A DNA stretch of 64,000 nucleotides from Bacteroidales bacterium (GCA_016938235.1 JAFGVA010000129.1:1-64000); one strand, 5' to 3'. Counted from the stretch's first letter, positions 16,715 to 26,447 are shown. A program made the numbers and translations. Notes: generated by a model not told the origin, from the sequence alone.

Positions 16715-18844
16715 TTAAAACCTCACCCGGATTCCCGGCCCAAACAAAAAGAAAAACCTGTCAGCTGGTGGTAATTTCACATCCGACTTATTACTCAGCA
16801 GATAACCACAACCCAGGTATAAGGGGAAACTAAATTTACTGCTCTTGGTTGTTGGTGAAACACTACCCAGTACTACCATACTCAGATCCATTCCTTCTGA
16901 TAGGTTAAAAGCATTTAATGCAAGAAAGCCGGCACCGATTTTATAGGGCCTGTAGGTGTTTATTTTGTCCGGATGATAAAAGCTGAATTCAGCAATCATC
17001 GCCATGCTTATTCCACTCAAAGAACCCAAACCCGATGTGGTGTCTTTGGGGTAAATTGTTAAGAGTCCGGCCGGGAAAGAAACATCTATATTAAATGAAT
17101 AGTTGCGTTTCAATATTATTTCAACTTCTTTTTCGAAGCCTTCGCCACCGTATTTCGATTTATCATGCGAAATCACAAGATTTATACGACTCCACTCATC
17201 CAGCGAATATGTTGGTTTACGTATGTATTTATTCAGGCTAAAGTCGCCGCTAAAATTATCTTTTTTGCTGTAATGCCCTCCTCTGGGCGATTCACCCGAT
17301 GGACAAATAACAATATTGTCTATCGTTTTCATCTCAATAAGCTCATTATTCTTGCCCGAAATCTGAACCTTAACAGTTAGGTATTGCTTACCGAATAAAT
17401 CTTCATCGTCAATCTTTGAGGCATTAAATGTAAGGGTGAGATCTCTAATAACATCGTCATATAAAATGGGTTCTTTAACGCCCGATATTCTGCGACCAAA
17501 GTCGCCATAATTCACAAAAACAAAATCCAGTTCGCGTGGTCTCTGGTATTCTGTAACATTAAAAAAATGTCCCGTTGGATTCGAGTAATTGTATATCGTT
17601 AGCTTTCTTTTTGAGATATCTAAGGGTACCTTAAGTTTATAAAAAACTTCTTTCTCACTTTTTATTAAGGTATCGTATGTAACATTAAGTAGATCTTCAA
17701 AGTGAAAATCAGCCTTATGTAAGCCGTCACCATCAATTTTTAAATCAAAAGTTTCGCCCGGGTAAATGGTTGTGGATTCTTTCCAGTCGCCCCCCTCATG
17801 CAATACGCTTATTTTGCTTATTGAGGTTTCAGGTGTTATACTTACGTTTGTAATGAATTGAGGTAAATCGCCATCCTTAATATACAGATACCCTGAAGTG
17901 TTGTAATGCAGGTTATAAGGTCGAAGAACACATAGGGTTTTGTTGTTTGCCAGCCTTTGTTTGGTAAATATTTCAGCAATCAGGTTTCCTCCGGGAGCTT
18001 CCTGGGCTTCAACCCGGTATGTTTTCTGCAGTTGTAATAGATTGCTGCTTTCAAGCTGAATTTCAATCCCTTCAAGCTTGGTTTTTTCGCTTAATGTAAG
18101 TTCCGAATTATCCATGCTCAGAAACTGAAGTCTGCTGGCTTTCACATTAAATGTGAATTCAATCGGCGCTATACTGTATTTAATTTCTCCTTTTTCAGAC
18201 AGGCTGGGTTTATTTGCAATAAGAAGAGCGGTTAATGGCTGTAAACCCAGTTTTTTTGGTATGATATGAAGAAAAACCTTGTCGTTTTCCGAGGTAAACC
18301 TGTAATCAATATTATCGGTAGTTATCCATTCGTTCGAAATATTCAGGTTTTTTGTATTATTCGAATTTACCTCGTATGTTTTTTCTTCACCAATAAAAAG
18401 CTGATCGTCATTTGGCTTTATCCAGGCATTGGTATTAGTGAGCGGCTGAAGATAAATATCGGCAATATCTGTAACAGAATCAGTTGTAATATCGAAACTA
18501 AACCGCAGCATTTCAGATTCTGTGAGGTCACGAAATTTAACCTTGAACCTATAAAATTTTTTTAGATCCTGAATAGAATCAATAAGTTCAAAGTCAGTTG
18601 ATGACAATATTTTAAATTTCTCAAATTTCGTTTTTGGATAAATCCTGACTTCAAAAGTTTCCACTTCTGAGTTGTAATAGAACCAGGTTTTATCTATGCC
18701 ATTTACCTCAATTTTGTTTTTTATTGAATTGTAAGTTGAGGTATCATTTACCAGTTCAATTTTACTGAAATACTTTTCCTGGGTCTGAGCCAGGGTTGAT
18801 ATGCAGATTACAACTAATGAAACAATAATTTTTTTTAATAACAT
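16715..18844 (-). CDS. Large exported protein of unknown function, possible outer-membrane C-terminus
   Basis: 709 residues with a signal peptide ending near AQTQE (about residue 22). The body is beta-rich with several stretches that look like Ig-type sandwiches (around 150-330 and 330-450). The last 110 residues have alternating amphipathic strands and end in a terminal Phe (GIRVRF), like a small outer-membrane barrel. I do not recognise a named family. It is monocistronic and flanked by a heptamer array on its 3' side and a divergent gap to the acyl-CoA synthetase gene. Confidence 0.65.
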   Translation of the reverse strand: MLLKKIIVSLVVICISTLAQTQEKYFSKIELVNDTSTYNSIKNKIEVNGIDKTWFYYNSEVETFEVRIYPKTKFEKFKILSSTDFELIDSIQDLKKFYRFKVKFRDLTESEMLRFSFDITTDSVTDIADIYLQPLTNTNAWIKPNDDQLFIGEEKTYEVNSNNTKNLNISNEWITTDNIDYRFTSENDKVFLHIIPKKLGLQPLTALLIANKPSLSEKGEIKYSIAPIEFTFNVKASRLQFLSMDNSELTLSEKTKLEGIEIQLESSNLLQLQKTYRVEAQEAPGGNLIAEIFTKQRLANNKTLCVLRPYNLHYNTSGYLYIKDGDLPQFITNVSITPETSISKISVLHEGGDWKESTTIYPGETFDLKIDGDGLHKADFHFEDLLNVTYDTLIKSEKEVFYKLKVPLDISKRKLTIYNYSNPTGHFFNVTEYQRPRELDFVFVNYGDFGRRISGVKEPILYDDVIRDLTLTFNASKIDDEDLFGKQYLTVKVQISGKNNELIEMKTIDNIVICPSGESPRGGHYSKKDNFSGDFSLNKYIRKPTYSLDEWSRINLVISHDKSKYGGEGFEKEVEIILKRNYSFNIDVSFPAGLLTIYPKDTTSGLGSLSGISMAMIAEFSFYHPDKINTYRPYKIGAGFLALNAFNLSEGMDLSMVVLGSVSPTTKSSKFSFPLYLGCGYLLSNKSDVKLPPADRFFFLFGPGIRVRF

Positions 18845-19113
18845 ACCCTGATATTACGTCCCCTGTTAAACGAATGATTATAATTCAACAAAAATAAAGT
18901 TAATACAAGAATCATTATCCTATACGAACGAACTTCATTTGGGTTTAGTATAATATTAAAAAAAGTAGATTCAATTATTTTTTCAGGGGTTTTTACTGAA
19001 ATACAGCAGCATATGCAAGCCTTTCGATAAAACATGATTTTTATCCAGCTTGATAAATGTTAGCCTTTTTAACGTTCAGGTTTAATAAATTAGTAAGGAA
19101 TAAAGGATTCGGA

Positions 19114-21150
19114 ATGATAAACTCAACATTAATAAATCCCGGGAGTATAGCCATAGTTGGCGCTTCAAAAAATCTTGAAAAACCAGGGGGCAGGTTGGTT
19201 GTTAATCTCGTTGATCAAGGTTTTAAGGGTGAAGTTTATCCGGTTAATCCAAAAGAAAATGAAATTTATGGATTAAAAGTATATCAAAACATCGAATCCT
19301 TACCACAAACCGATATGGCTGTATTAGCAGTACCTGCACTTGTTTGTGTCGAAGTGGCCGAACAGATGGTTCTGACCAAATCAACCAAAGCTTTTATTAT
19401 TATCTCAGCCGGTTTTTCTGAAATGGGAGAAGAAGGCCGGGCTTTAGAGAACAGGATAAAATCTCTTGCTGAACAATACCATGTATCTGTTATAGGGCCG
19501 AACTGCATTGGCGTATTAAACAATAACTATAAAGCAGTATTTACTTCTCCTCTTCCAAAAAATAATCCCGGAGGAGTCGATTTTGTTTCTGCTTCGGGGG
19601 CTTTTGCTGTGTTTCTGTTTGAAATGGCTGCAAAATATGGATTACAATTTGGCGATATTTTTACAGTGGGAAATTCGGTCAATATTGGTGTTGAAGAAGT
19701 TCTTAAATACTGGAACGATACTTTCCGACCCGGAAAATCGGGCATAGTAAAAATGGTTTATGCTGAGCAGATTCGAAAACCCGCCATGTTTTTTGAGCAA
19801 ATACAAAAACTTAGTAAAAAACACTGCCATGTAATTGTTCTGAAAACAGGCGATTCTGAAGCCGGTGCCCGGGCGGCATACTCGCATACCGGTTCTATGG
19901 CCGGTGATGCTGAAGCTTACAATTACCTTATAGAAAAAGCAGGAGCAATACGTTGTTTTAGCCGTGAAGAAATGGTGTACATTGCAAATATTTTATCGCA
20001 ACGGGAACTAAAAGGAAAAAATCTGGCAATTATTACTCATGCGGGTGGTCCTGGTGTAATGCTAACCGACCAGTTACAAAAGTCCGGTTTTAAGGTTCCC
20101 GAACTTGACGATTTAACAAAGAAAAAACTATTGACAAAATTAAACCCCGGTTCTTCTGCTGTTAACCCCGTTGATATGCTTGCTACAGCTAATAAAGAGC
20201 AACTTTCATTTGCAATTTCAACATGTGAAAACCTTAAATATATTGACGGCTTAGTTGTTATTTACGGTAAAACCGGAATGGAAGACTTATTTAAAACGTA
20301 TGAAGTTTTACATGAATCCGTATTGAAATGCACTAAGCCTGTTTATACAGTTTTACCCTCGATTAGTTCGGGTGCAGAAGAAACACAGTACTTTACCGAT
20401 AAAGGCCATGCCGTTTATACAGATGAAGTGATTTTTGGACGTTGTCTTGATTTTGTAAATCGTATTCCTGAGTTGAATAATTTCCAGCTTTATATTGATG
20501 AAGGCACATTTGAGAATTGTGCAAAACTGCAAGTATTAAGTGAAGATAAAGTTCAGGAAAGACTAAAATGGTCGGGGATTCCATATGTTCACAGTTTTAT
20601 TTTAAATTCTGAAAAGGATATTGATAAACTTAGGGAAACTAATTATCCGCTTGTTGCAAAAGTTATGGGGATCTTACACAAGACTGAAAGCCGCGGCGTA
20701 ATTCTGAATATTCAAAACAAGCATGAACTTACAGAAAGTTTTAAAACATTAATCGGGATTAAAGGAGCAACCGGAGTATTGGTTCAGGAAATGCTTAACG
20801 GAGTTGAATTGTACCTGGGAGGTAAAAAACATTCTGGTATTGGTTATTCGGTTCATGCCGGAATTGGGGGAGTATTTGTCGAGCTAATGAAAGATTTTGT
20901 TTCAAGCCTGGCACCTGTTAATGTTGAAGAAGCAAAGTATTTACTTTCAAAACTTAAAGCAAAAAAAGTTTTTGAAGGATTCAGAAATATGGAAGCAGTA
21001 GACCTTGATACTTTTGCACAGCTATTTGCTTCTTTTTCCACAATCTTCGAAAAATACCCCGACATTACAGAAATAGATCTCAATCCTTTAATTGCAAAAG
21101 GAGATAAAATAATTGCTGTTGATGCAAGAATTATTGTAGAAGCTAAATAA
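19114..21150 (+). CDS. ADP-forming acyl-CoA synthetase (acetate/acyl-CoA ligase, fused alpha-beta)
   Basis: 678 residues from ATG 19114. In-frame codons 19 upstream exist, but the alignment-like start INPGSIAIVGASKN fits here. An N-terminal CoA-binding domain (IAIVGASKN, VIGPNCIGV at about 127-135) precedes the ligase domain with phospho-His258 in AYSHTGSMAGD. An ATP-grasp subunit follows from about 470 (YPLVAKVMG, LVQEM). The reaction is acyl-CoA + ADP + Pi to acid + CoA + ATP. It stands 9 bases before an aminotransferase and ahead of a ferredoxin oxidoreductase, so it probably conserves energy from acyl-CoA made during amino acid fermentation. Confidence 0.9.
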   Translation: MINSTLINPGSIAIVGASKNLEKPGGRLVVNLVDQGFKGEVYPVNPKENEIYGLKVYQNIESLPQTDMAVLAVPALVCVEVAEQMVLTKSTKAFIIISAGFSEMGEEGRALENRIKSLAEQYHVSVIGPNCIGVLNNNYKAVFTSPLPKNNPGGVDFVSASGAFAVFLFEMAAKYGLQFGDIFTVGNSVNIGVEEVLKYWNDTFRPGKSGIVKMVYAEQIRKPAMFFEQIQKLSKKHCHVIVLKTGDSEAGARAAYSHTGSMAGDAEAYNYLIEKAGAIRCFSREEMVYIANILSQRELKGKNLAIITHAGGPGVMLTDQLQKSGFKVPELDDLTKKKLLTKLNPGSSAVNPVDMLATANKEQLSFAISTCENLKYIDGLVVIYGKTGMEDLFKTYEVLHESVLKCTKPVYTVLPSISSGAEETQYFTDKGHAVYTDEVIFGRCLDFVNRIPELNNFQLYIDEGTFENCAKLQVLSEDKVQERLKWSGIPYVHSFILNSEKDIDKLRETNYPLVAKVMGILHKTESRGVILNIQNKHELTESFKTLIGIKGATGVLVQEMLNGVELYLGGKKHSGIGYSVHAGIGGVFVELMKDFVSSLAPVNVEEAKYLLSKLKAKKVFEGFRNMEAVDLDTFAQLFASFSTIFEKYPDITEIDLNPLIAKGDKIIAVDARIIVEAK

Positions 21151-21159
21151 AGTATTCCT

Positions 21160-22467
21160 ATGGTCTCATTACCGTATACTAACGAACTAATTGAACAAGT
21201 GCTGTCTGATACCGGTATCAGGAGTGCTTCCAGTGCTTCAATACGCGAAGTTGTAGCTATTATTAAAGCTCTTGAAGAAAAATCGGGAGTCGATTTTATC
21301 AGGATGGATATGGGAGTCCCCGGAGTGCCTGCTCCCCCGTGTGGAATAGAAGCCGAAATAGCTGCACTATATGAAGGAAAACCTGCCATATATGGTCAAA
21401 TAGATGGAATTCCGATTCTGAAACAAGAAGCAAGCAGGTTTGTCAAAAACTTTATTGATATTGATGTTTCAGCACGATCGTGTATAGTTACAGCCGGTTC
21501 TATGATGGGTTCTATGATAACATTTATGGTTGCGGCAAAGCGCGAAGTAAGCCGACAGGGGGTCTTGTTTATCGACCCGGGATTTCCGGTTCAAAAGAAG
21601 CAAGCTACAGTATTAAATCTACCAATTTTTAGTTTTGATATATATAAGTACAGGGGAGAAAAGCTCTACGATAAGCTGGAAGATTTTTGTGCGAAGAATG
21701 GAATATCAGTTATTGTTTATTCCAATCCGAATAATCCTACCTGGATTTGTCTCACTGAAACTGAATTAAAAGCAATTGCAAAGGTTGCTAACGCACATGA
21801 TATTATTGTTGTTGAAGATTTAGCCTATTTTGGTATGGACTTCAGGCATGACTATGGAGTGCCGGGCAAGGCTCCTTTTCAGCCCAGTATTGCCAAATAT
21901 ACCTTTAATTACTTCATATTATTTTCAAGTTCCAAGGTATTTAGTTATGCAGGGCAGCGTTGCGGGATAATGATGGTATCCGATTCTCTTTATGAAAGGG
22001 TGTACCCCGATTTACTTCGCATAGGAGACAACGACCGGTTAGGGCCGGCTCTTGTGCAGGATGGGGTATATGTGCTTTCGGCAGGTGCAAGTCATACGGC
22101 ACAATATGGTCTTGCCGGCATGTTAAAAGCATCAAATGAGGGAGAATATAAATTCCTCGAACATGTTAAAATATATGGTGAAAAAGCCAGAGAGATGAAA
22201 AAAATATTTATTGATAATGGCTTCCGGATATTGTATGATAAGGATGGAGATGAGGATCTGGCAGATGGGTTTTATTTCACAGTAACCTATTCAGGACTTG
22301 ATTCCGAAGAATTAAGCAGGAGATTTTTTAGAAGTGGACTTGGAACGGTGTCTTTAAAAATTATGGGTAGTCGGGAAAAACCTGGGGTTAGAATTAGCAC
22401 ATCAAAGATTGATAAAAACCAATTTAACCTGCTTAACGAAAGGCTTATAATTTTTAACAATTTGTAA
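21160..22467 (+). CDS. Class I/II PLP-dependent aminotransferase
   Basis: 435 residues of fold type I. Visible signatures are SNPNNPTW at about 188-195, the Asp/Tyr pair in VVEDLAYFGMD (about 218-227), the Schiff-base Lys259 in FSSSKVFSYAGQRCG and the substrate-carboxylate Arg in GVRISTSK near the C-terminus. It converts an amino acid and an oxoacid to their counterparts. The position between the acyl-CoA synthetase (9 bp) and the oxidoreductase genes suggests it feeds 2-oxoacids into that pathway. Amino acid specificity cannot be read from the sequence. Confidence 0.85.
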   Translation: MVSLPYTNELIEQVLSDTGIRSASSASIREVVAIIKALEEKSGVDFIRMDMGVPGVPAPPCGIEAEIAALYEGKPAIYGQIDGIPILKQEASRFVKNFIDIDVSARSCIVTAGSMMGSMITFMVAAKREVSRQGVLFIDPGFPVQKKQATVLNLPIFSFDIYKYRGEKLYDKLEDFCAKNGISVIVYSNPNNPTWICLTETELKAIAKVANAHDIIVVEDLAYFGMDFRHDYGVPGKAPFQPSIAKYTFNYFILFSSSKVFSYAGQRCGIMMVSDSLYERVYPDLLRIGDNDRLGPALVQDGVYVLSAGASHTAQYGLAGMLKASNEGEYKFLEHVKIYGEKAREMKKIFIDNGFRILYDKDGDEDLADGFYFTVTYSGLDSEELSRRFFRSGLGTVSLKIMGSREKPGVRISTSKIDKNQFNLLNERLIIFNNL

Positions 22468-22556
22468 GTTGTAGTTAAAAAGTATGGTTTTTTAAATCAA
22501 AATTGATAATATTGAGGCCTCGTATTTAAATCAACTTATTAAAATTTTAAATGCAT

Positions 22557-22584
22557 ATTGCGTAAATTGTTGTATTTATGCAAT
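22557..22584. promoter_or_regulatory. 11-bp imperfect inverted repeat upstream of korD
   Basis: ATTGCGTAAAT (22557-22567) and ATTTATGCAAT (22574-22584) are inverted repeats with one mismatch and a 6-bp spacer, ending 24 bases before the korD start. This is a candidate operator or leader hairpin in the 141-bp gap that splits the acyl-CoA synthetase/aminotransferase pair from the oxidoreductase genes. No T run follows, so termination is unlikely. Confidence 0.35.
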
Positions 22585-22608
22585 TTAATCCTAAATAAAC
22601 GTTTTATT

Positions 22609-22836
22609 ATGGCAAAAATGAAAGGGGCAGTGGTCGTTGATGTCGAGCGATGCAAAGGATGTGAACTTTGTATAGTGAATTGTCCGCAGGGGGTATTAGC
22701 CAACTTAAAATCGCAAGTCAATGCTAAGGGTTACCCATACGTATATATGAAAAATCCCGATGATTGTACGGGATGCACAAATTGTGCAGTTGTCTGTCCT
22801 GACGGGGTTTTAACTGTTTATCGAATTAAAGTCTAA
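22609..22836 (+). CDS. korD: 2-oxoacid:ferredoxin oxidoreductase, delta (ferredoxin) subunit
   Basis: 75 residues from ATG 22609; an upstream in-frame TTG gives a non-conserved extension. Two [4Fe-4S] motifs are visible: CKGCELCIVNCP and CTGCTNCAVVCP. It carries electrons from the TPP/cluster core of the oxidoreductase to free ferredoxin. It is the first of four subunit genes, 18 bases before korA. Confidence 0.9.
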   Translation: MAKMKGAVVVDVERCKGCELCIVNCPQGVLANLKSQVNAKGYPYVYMKNPDDCTGCTNCAVVCPDGVLTVYRIKV

Positions 22837-22854
22837 TCCAAAATATACTTCCGA

Positions 22855-23922
22855 ATGGGGGAATTAAAATTAATGAAAGGCAACGAGGCTGTTGCCGAAG
22901 CAGCCATTCGTGCAGGTGTTGATGCATATTTCGGATATCCTATTACACCTCAGTCAGAGGTTATGGAATATCTTGCTGCAGAGCAACCACACAAACGCAC
23001 AGGAATGGTATTACTACAGGCCGAAAGCGAAATCGCTGCCATAAATATGGTTTACGGTGCTGCAAGTACCGGAAAAAAAGCCATGACATCATCTTCAAGT
23101 CCGGGTATTAGTTTAAAAATGGAAGGTATATCATACCTTGCCGGAGCCGAATTGCCTTGTGTAGTTGTAAATGTTGTAAGAGGTGGGCCTGGATTAGGTA
23201 CCATACAACCATCGCAGGCCGATTATTTTCAGGCTACAAAAGGCGGTGGACATGGCGACTATCATATGTTGGTTCTTGCGCCAGCTTCAGTACAGGAAAT
23301 GTCTGATTTTGTGAAACTTGGTTTTGATCTCGCCTTTAAATACCGCAATCCGGTGATGATTTTATCCGATGGGGTTATTGGTCAGATGATGGAGAAAGTC
23401 GAACTTTTTGATCCAATACCTCGTTGTACAGAATTCAATGAAGAATGGATGCTTACAGGTAAAACTGCGGATCGTGAAAAAAGAGTTGTTACCTCTCTTG
23501 ATTTGGATTCTGCGAAAATGGAAAAACACAATCTGGATCTTGTTGCTAAATATAAAAAGATGCAAGAAAACGAGGTCAGATACGAAGAATTTCAGGTCGA
23601 AGATGCAGAATATCTGTTTGTTGCTTATGGTTGTTCAGCAAGAATATGCCAGAAAACAGTGAAGATAGCCAGGGAAATGGGACATAAGGTTGGTTTATTA
23701 AGACCTATTACTCTTTACCCATATCCATCGAAAAGACTTAATGAACTTGCAGATAGACTTAAGGGCATATTGTCTGTTGAATTAAACAGTGGACAAATGA
23801 TTGAAGACGTTAAGCTTGCCGTAAATGGTAAAACCAAGGTTGAGCATTATGGCCGGATGGGTGGAATGATTCATTCTCCTGAACAGGTACTTTGCGCTTT
23901 TGAAGAATTCTTATTGAAATAG
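22855..23922 (+). CDS. korA: 2-oxoacid:ferredoxin oxidoreductase, alpha subunit (KorA/VorB type)
   Basis: 355 residues. The family start is clear (LMKGNEAVAEAAIRAG, then FGYPITPQSEVMEYL), with SSPGISLKMEGISY and the transketolase C-terminal-like region GYCS-like at about 255-275. This subunit helps bind the substrate and pyrimidine half of TPP. Members of this type are annotated as branched-chain oxoacid (VOR) or 2-oxoglutarate (KOR) oxidoreductases. The neighbouring acyl-CoA synthetase favours a catabolic VOR-like role, but the substrate is not proven. Confidence 0.88.
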   Translation: MGELKLMKGNEAVAEAAIRAGVDAYFGYPITPQSEVMEYLAAEQPHKRTGMVLLQAESEIAAINMVYGAASTGKKAMTSSSSPGISLKMEGISYLAGAELPCVVVNVVRGGPGLGTIQPSQADYFQATKGGGHGDYHMLVLAPASVQEMSDFVKLGFDLAFKYRNPVMILSDGVIGQMMEKVELFDPIPRCTEFNEEWMLTGKTADREKRVVTSLDLDSAKMEKHNLDLVAKYKKMQENEVRYEEFQVEDAEYLFVAYGCSARICQKTVKIAREMGHKVGLLRPITLYPYPSKRLNELADRLKGILSVELNSGQMIEDVKLAVNGKTKVEHYGRMGGMIHSPEQVLCAFEEFLLK

Positions 23923-23924
23923 TT

Positions 23925-24704
23925 ATGGATGTAAAAGATATAATAAAACCAGAAAACCTGGTATATGAGCGTACTAAAAATCTAACAGATAAAGCGCTGT
24001 CCTATTGTCCGGGTTGTGGACATGGTGTTGTTCATCGGTTAACTATGGAAGTTCTCGAAGAACTGCAGATAACACAAGATACCATTGGCGTAGCTTCTGT
24101 TGGATGTTCTGTATTGGCATATGAGTTTATGAATATTGATATGACACAGGCACCTCATGGACGCGCAACAGCTGCAGCTACCGGAATAAAACGTTGCTGG
24201 CCCGATAAATATGTGTTCACTTATCAGGGCGATGGTGATTTAGCAGCTATTGGTACTGCCGAAACTATTCATTCCTGTAACAGGGGAGAGAACTTCACTG
24301 TAATCTTTATCAATAATGGCATTTATGGGATGACCGGTGGACAAATGGCGCCCACTACCTTACCCGGAATGAAATCCTCAACAACACCTTATGGGCGTGA
24401 GGTTGAATTAATGGGTAACCCTATAAAAATGACTGAATTAGTAGCTCAGCTTCCGGGCACCTACTATGTTACCAGGCAATCGGTTCATACACCCGCTAAT
24501 GTTAGAAAAGCAAAAAAGGCCATTCGTATAGCTTTTGAAAACCAAAAACTTAATAAAGGATTATCATTTGTTGAAATAGTATCAAATTGTAATTCAGGCT
24601 GGAAAATGACCCCGGTTGATTCCAATATATGGATGGAAGAAAATATGTTTCCTTTTTATCCATTAGGTGATATAAAAGTTAATGGTGAATTGGTAACCAA
24701 ATAA
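23925..24704 (+). CDS. korB: 2-oxoacid:ferredoxin oxidoreductase, beta (TPP-binding) subunit
   Basis: 259 residues. It has the CPGCGHGVVHRL start near residue 28, and the TPP/Mg2+ motif GDGDLAAIGTAETIH at about 105-120 ending in NNGIYGMTGGQ. It binds TPP and performs oxidative decarboxylation with the alpha subunit. Only 2 bases separate it from korA and 11 from korC, so the subunits are co-translated. Confidence 0.92.
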   Translation: MDVKDIIKPENLVYERTKNLTDKALSYCPGCGHGVVHRLTMEVLEELQITQDTIGVASVGCSVLAYEFMNIDMTQAPHGRATAAATGIKRCWPDKYVFTYQGDGDLAAIGTAETIHSCNRGENFTVIFINNGIYGMTGGQMAPTTLPGMKSSTTPYGREVELMGNPIKMTELVAQLPGTYYVTRQSVHTPANVRKAKKAIRIAFENQKLNKGLSFVEIVSNCNSGWKMTPVDSNIWMEENMFPFYPLGDIKVNGELVTK

Positions 24705-24715
24705 ATTCGATTGTA

Positions 24716-25276
24716 ATGAATGAAGAAATAATTATTGCAGGTTTTGGTGGTCAGGGTGTACTTTCAATGGGAAAGATTCTTGCTTACTCAGGAATAATGC
24801 GAAACCTGGAAGTTAGCTGGATGCCGTCGTACGGACCTGAAATGCGGGGTGGTACCGCAAATGTTACAGTTATTCTCAGTGAAGAACGAATAAGCTCACC
24901 CATAATAAATATTTTTGATTCAGCCATAATATTGAATCAGCAATCGCTCGATAAGTTTGAGCGCAAGGTTAGACCAGGAGGCCTGTTGTTATACGATACA
25001 AATGGCATTACACGCCATCCTGAGCGTACCGATATTGATATTTACCAGGTGGAAGCTGCTGCAGAATCTGCAAGAATTGATAACCTGCGTGTATTTAATA
25101 TGATAGTGTTAGGTGCTTACCTGAAATTAAAAGATTTTTTAAAGCTTGAACATGTAATTGAAGGTCTTGAAAAATCTTTACCTCCACGCTACCATCATTT
25201 AATCGAAGCTAATGCCGATGCATTGAAAATAGGAATGAATATTGTTAAGCCCTATTCAGCTGAACTGGCTAAATAA
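24716..25276 (+). CDS. korC: 2-oxoacid:ferredoxin oxidoreductase, gamma subunit
   Basis: 186 residues beginning with the family motif IIAGFGGQGVLSMGKIL, then SWMPSYGPEMRGGTANV, both characteristic of the gamma domain that contacts CoA. It completes the four-subunit enzyme (delta, alpha, beta, gamma). A strong terminator begins 22 bases after its stop codon. Confidence 0.92.
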   Translation: MNEEIIIAGFGGQGVLSMGKILAYSGIMRNLEVSWMPSYGPEMRGGTANVTVILSEERISSPIINIFDSAIILNQQSLDKFERKVRPGGLLLYDTNGITRHPERTDIDIYQVEAAAESARIDNLRVFNMIVLGAYLKLKDFLKLEHVIEGLEKSLPPRYHHLIEANADALKIGMNIVKPYSAELAK

Positions 25277-25298
25277 ACAACACACAAAATTAACTTAA

Positions 25299-25327
25299 AG
25301 CGAATCCGGTGAGGGTTCGCTTTTTTT
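25299..25327 (+). terminator. Rho-independent terminator after korC
   Basis: AGCGAATCC (25299-25307) pairs with GGGTTCGCT (25313-25321) with one T-G pair around a short loop, followed by a run of seven T. It ends the oxidoreductase unit and separates it from the glycosyltransferase gene. Confidence 0.85.
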
Positions 25328-25355
25328 ATACATTAGTAGCTCATAAATCAGTTTC

Positions 25356-26447
25356 ATGCAGAAAATTTGCTTCTTCAATACAACCAAGGCCTGGGGGGGT
25401 GGGGAAAAATGGCATTTCGACGTTTCGGGGGCATTACAAGCTCAGGGTTTCAAGGTTTTATATGTTACATCAAAAGGGAGTGAGCAGTTAACCAGGCTGG
25501 AGAAATCCAATGTTCCCTATTTTATTTTCCGGGTGAAGAAATTCAGTTATTTGAATCCTGTTCTTATCTGGAAATTAAAACGTTTTTTCGAAAAGCAACA
25601 GATTCATACCATTATAATGAATCTATCGGTTGATTTAAAAGTAGCCGGAATAGCAGCAAAGTGGGCAGGGGTAGAGCGAATAATATACAGGCGTGGAAGT
25701 GCAATTCCAATAAAAAACCGCCTTTATAACAGGTTATTGTTTAAGCATATTGTGACAGATATAATAGCAAATTCGGAAGCTACAAAGCATACAATTTTAG
25801 AGAATAACAGCAATTTGTTTGATGCCAGCAAAATACAGGTTATTTACAACGGACTGGAGTTTAATAAACATCAAAACACCTCCGAAGAAACCATCTATAA
25901 ACGGCAGGGAGAAGAGATAATTATTGGTCATGCCGGGCGCATGGCGTATCAAAAAGGCCATGAATTCCTGGTTGATATTGCATCGGAATTAAAAAAAACC
26001 GGGTTGAATTTCAAACTGCTCTTAGCTGGCAGTGGACCTTTAGAGAATGCAATAAGGCAAAAAGTAAAACTAAAGGGGTTGGAAGAGCAGGTAATATTTC
26101 TTGGTTTTGTTGATTCAATCAGTCAGTTTATGCTGAACCTTGATATTTTTGTGCTTACATCACGATGGGAAGGGTTTGGTTTTGTTATTGCCGAGGCTAT
26201 GGCTGCCAAAAAGCCTGTTGTTGCATTTAACATTAGTTCTAATCCGGAATTAGTTACAGATAATGAAACAGGCTACCTGGTTAAACCGTTTCATATCGAA
26301 GAATTTGCAGGAAAGATTAATATGCTTGCTGCATCAGATACCCTAAGACAAAAATTCGGACAAAAAGCATACGAAGTTGTTCATGAGAAATTTACTTTTA
26401 GCAAAACGCTCGAAAATGTTAAGCAAATGCTAAAGCTTAAAAACTAA
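25356..26447 (+). CDS. Family GT4 glycosyltransferase
   Basis: 363 residues with GT-B fold. The N-terminal glycine loop reads AWGGGEKWHFDV. The C-terminal nucleotide-sugar domain has HAGRMAYQKGHEFL, LLAGSGPLE, and the E-x7-E motif in TSRWEGFGFVIAEAMAAKKPVV at about 265-287. These enzymes transfer sugars in LPS, capsule or glycolipid synthesis. No other sugar gene is adjacent, so the acceptor is unknown. Its stop overlaps the convergent TPR gene's stop by 4 bases. Confidence 0.88.
   Translation: MQKICFFNTTKAWGGGEKWHFDVSGALQAQGFKVLYVTSKGSEQLTRLEKSNVPYFIFRVKKFSYLNPVLIWKLKRFFEKQQIHTIIMNLSVDLKVAGIAAKWAGVERIIYRRGSAIPIKNRLYNRLLFKHIVTDIIANSEATKHTILENNSNLFDASKIQVIYNGLEFNKHQNTSEETIYKRQGEEIIIGHAGRMAYQKGHEFLVDIASELKKTGLNFKLLLAGSGPLENAIRQKVKLKGLEEQVIFLGFVDSISQFMLNLDIFVLTSRWEGFGFVIAEAMAAKKPVVAFNISSNPELVTDNETGYLVKPFHIEEFAGKINMLAASDTLRQKFGQKAYEVVHEKFTFSKTLENVKQMLKLKN

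Noticed and set aside
20853..21389. 178-residue reverse-strand frame across the acyl-CoA synthetase/aminotransferase junction
   Set aside because: It lies antisense to two well-supported genes and shows no domain pattern; it is a shadow of their codon use.
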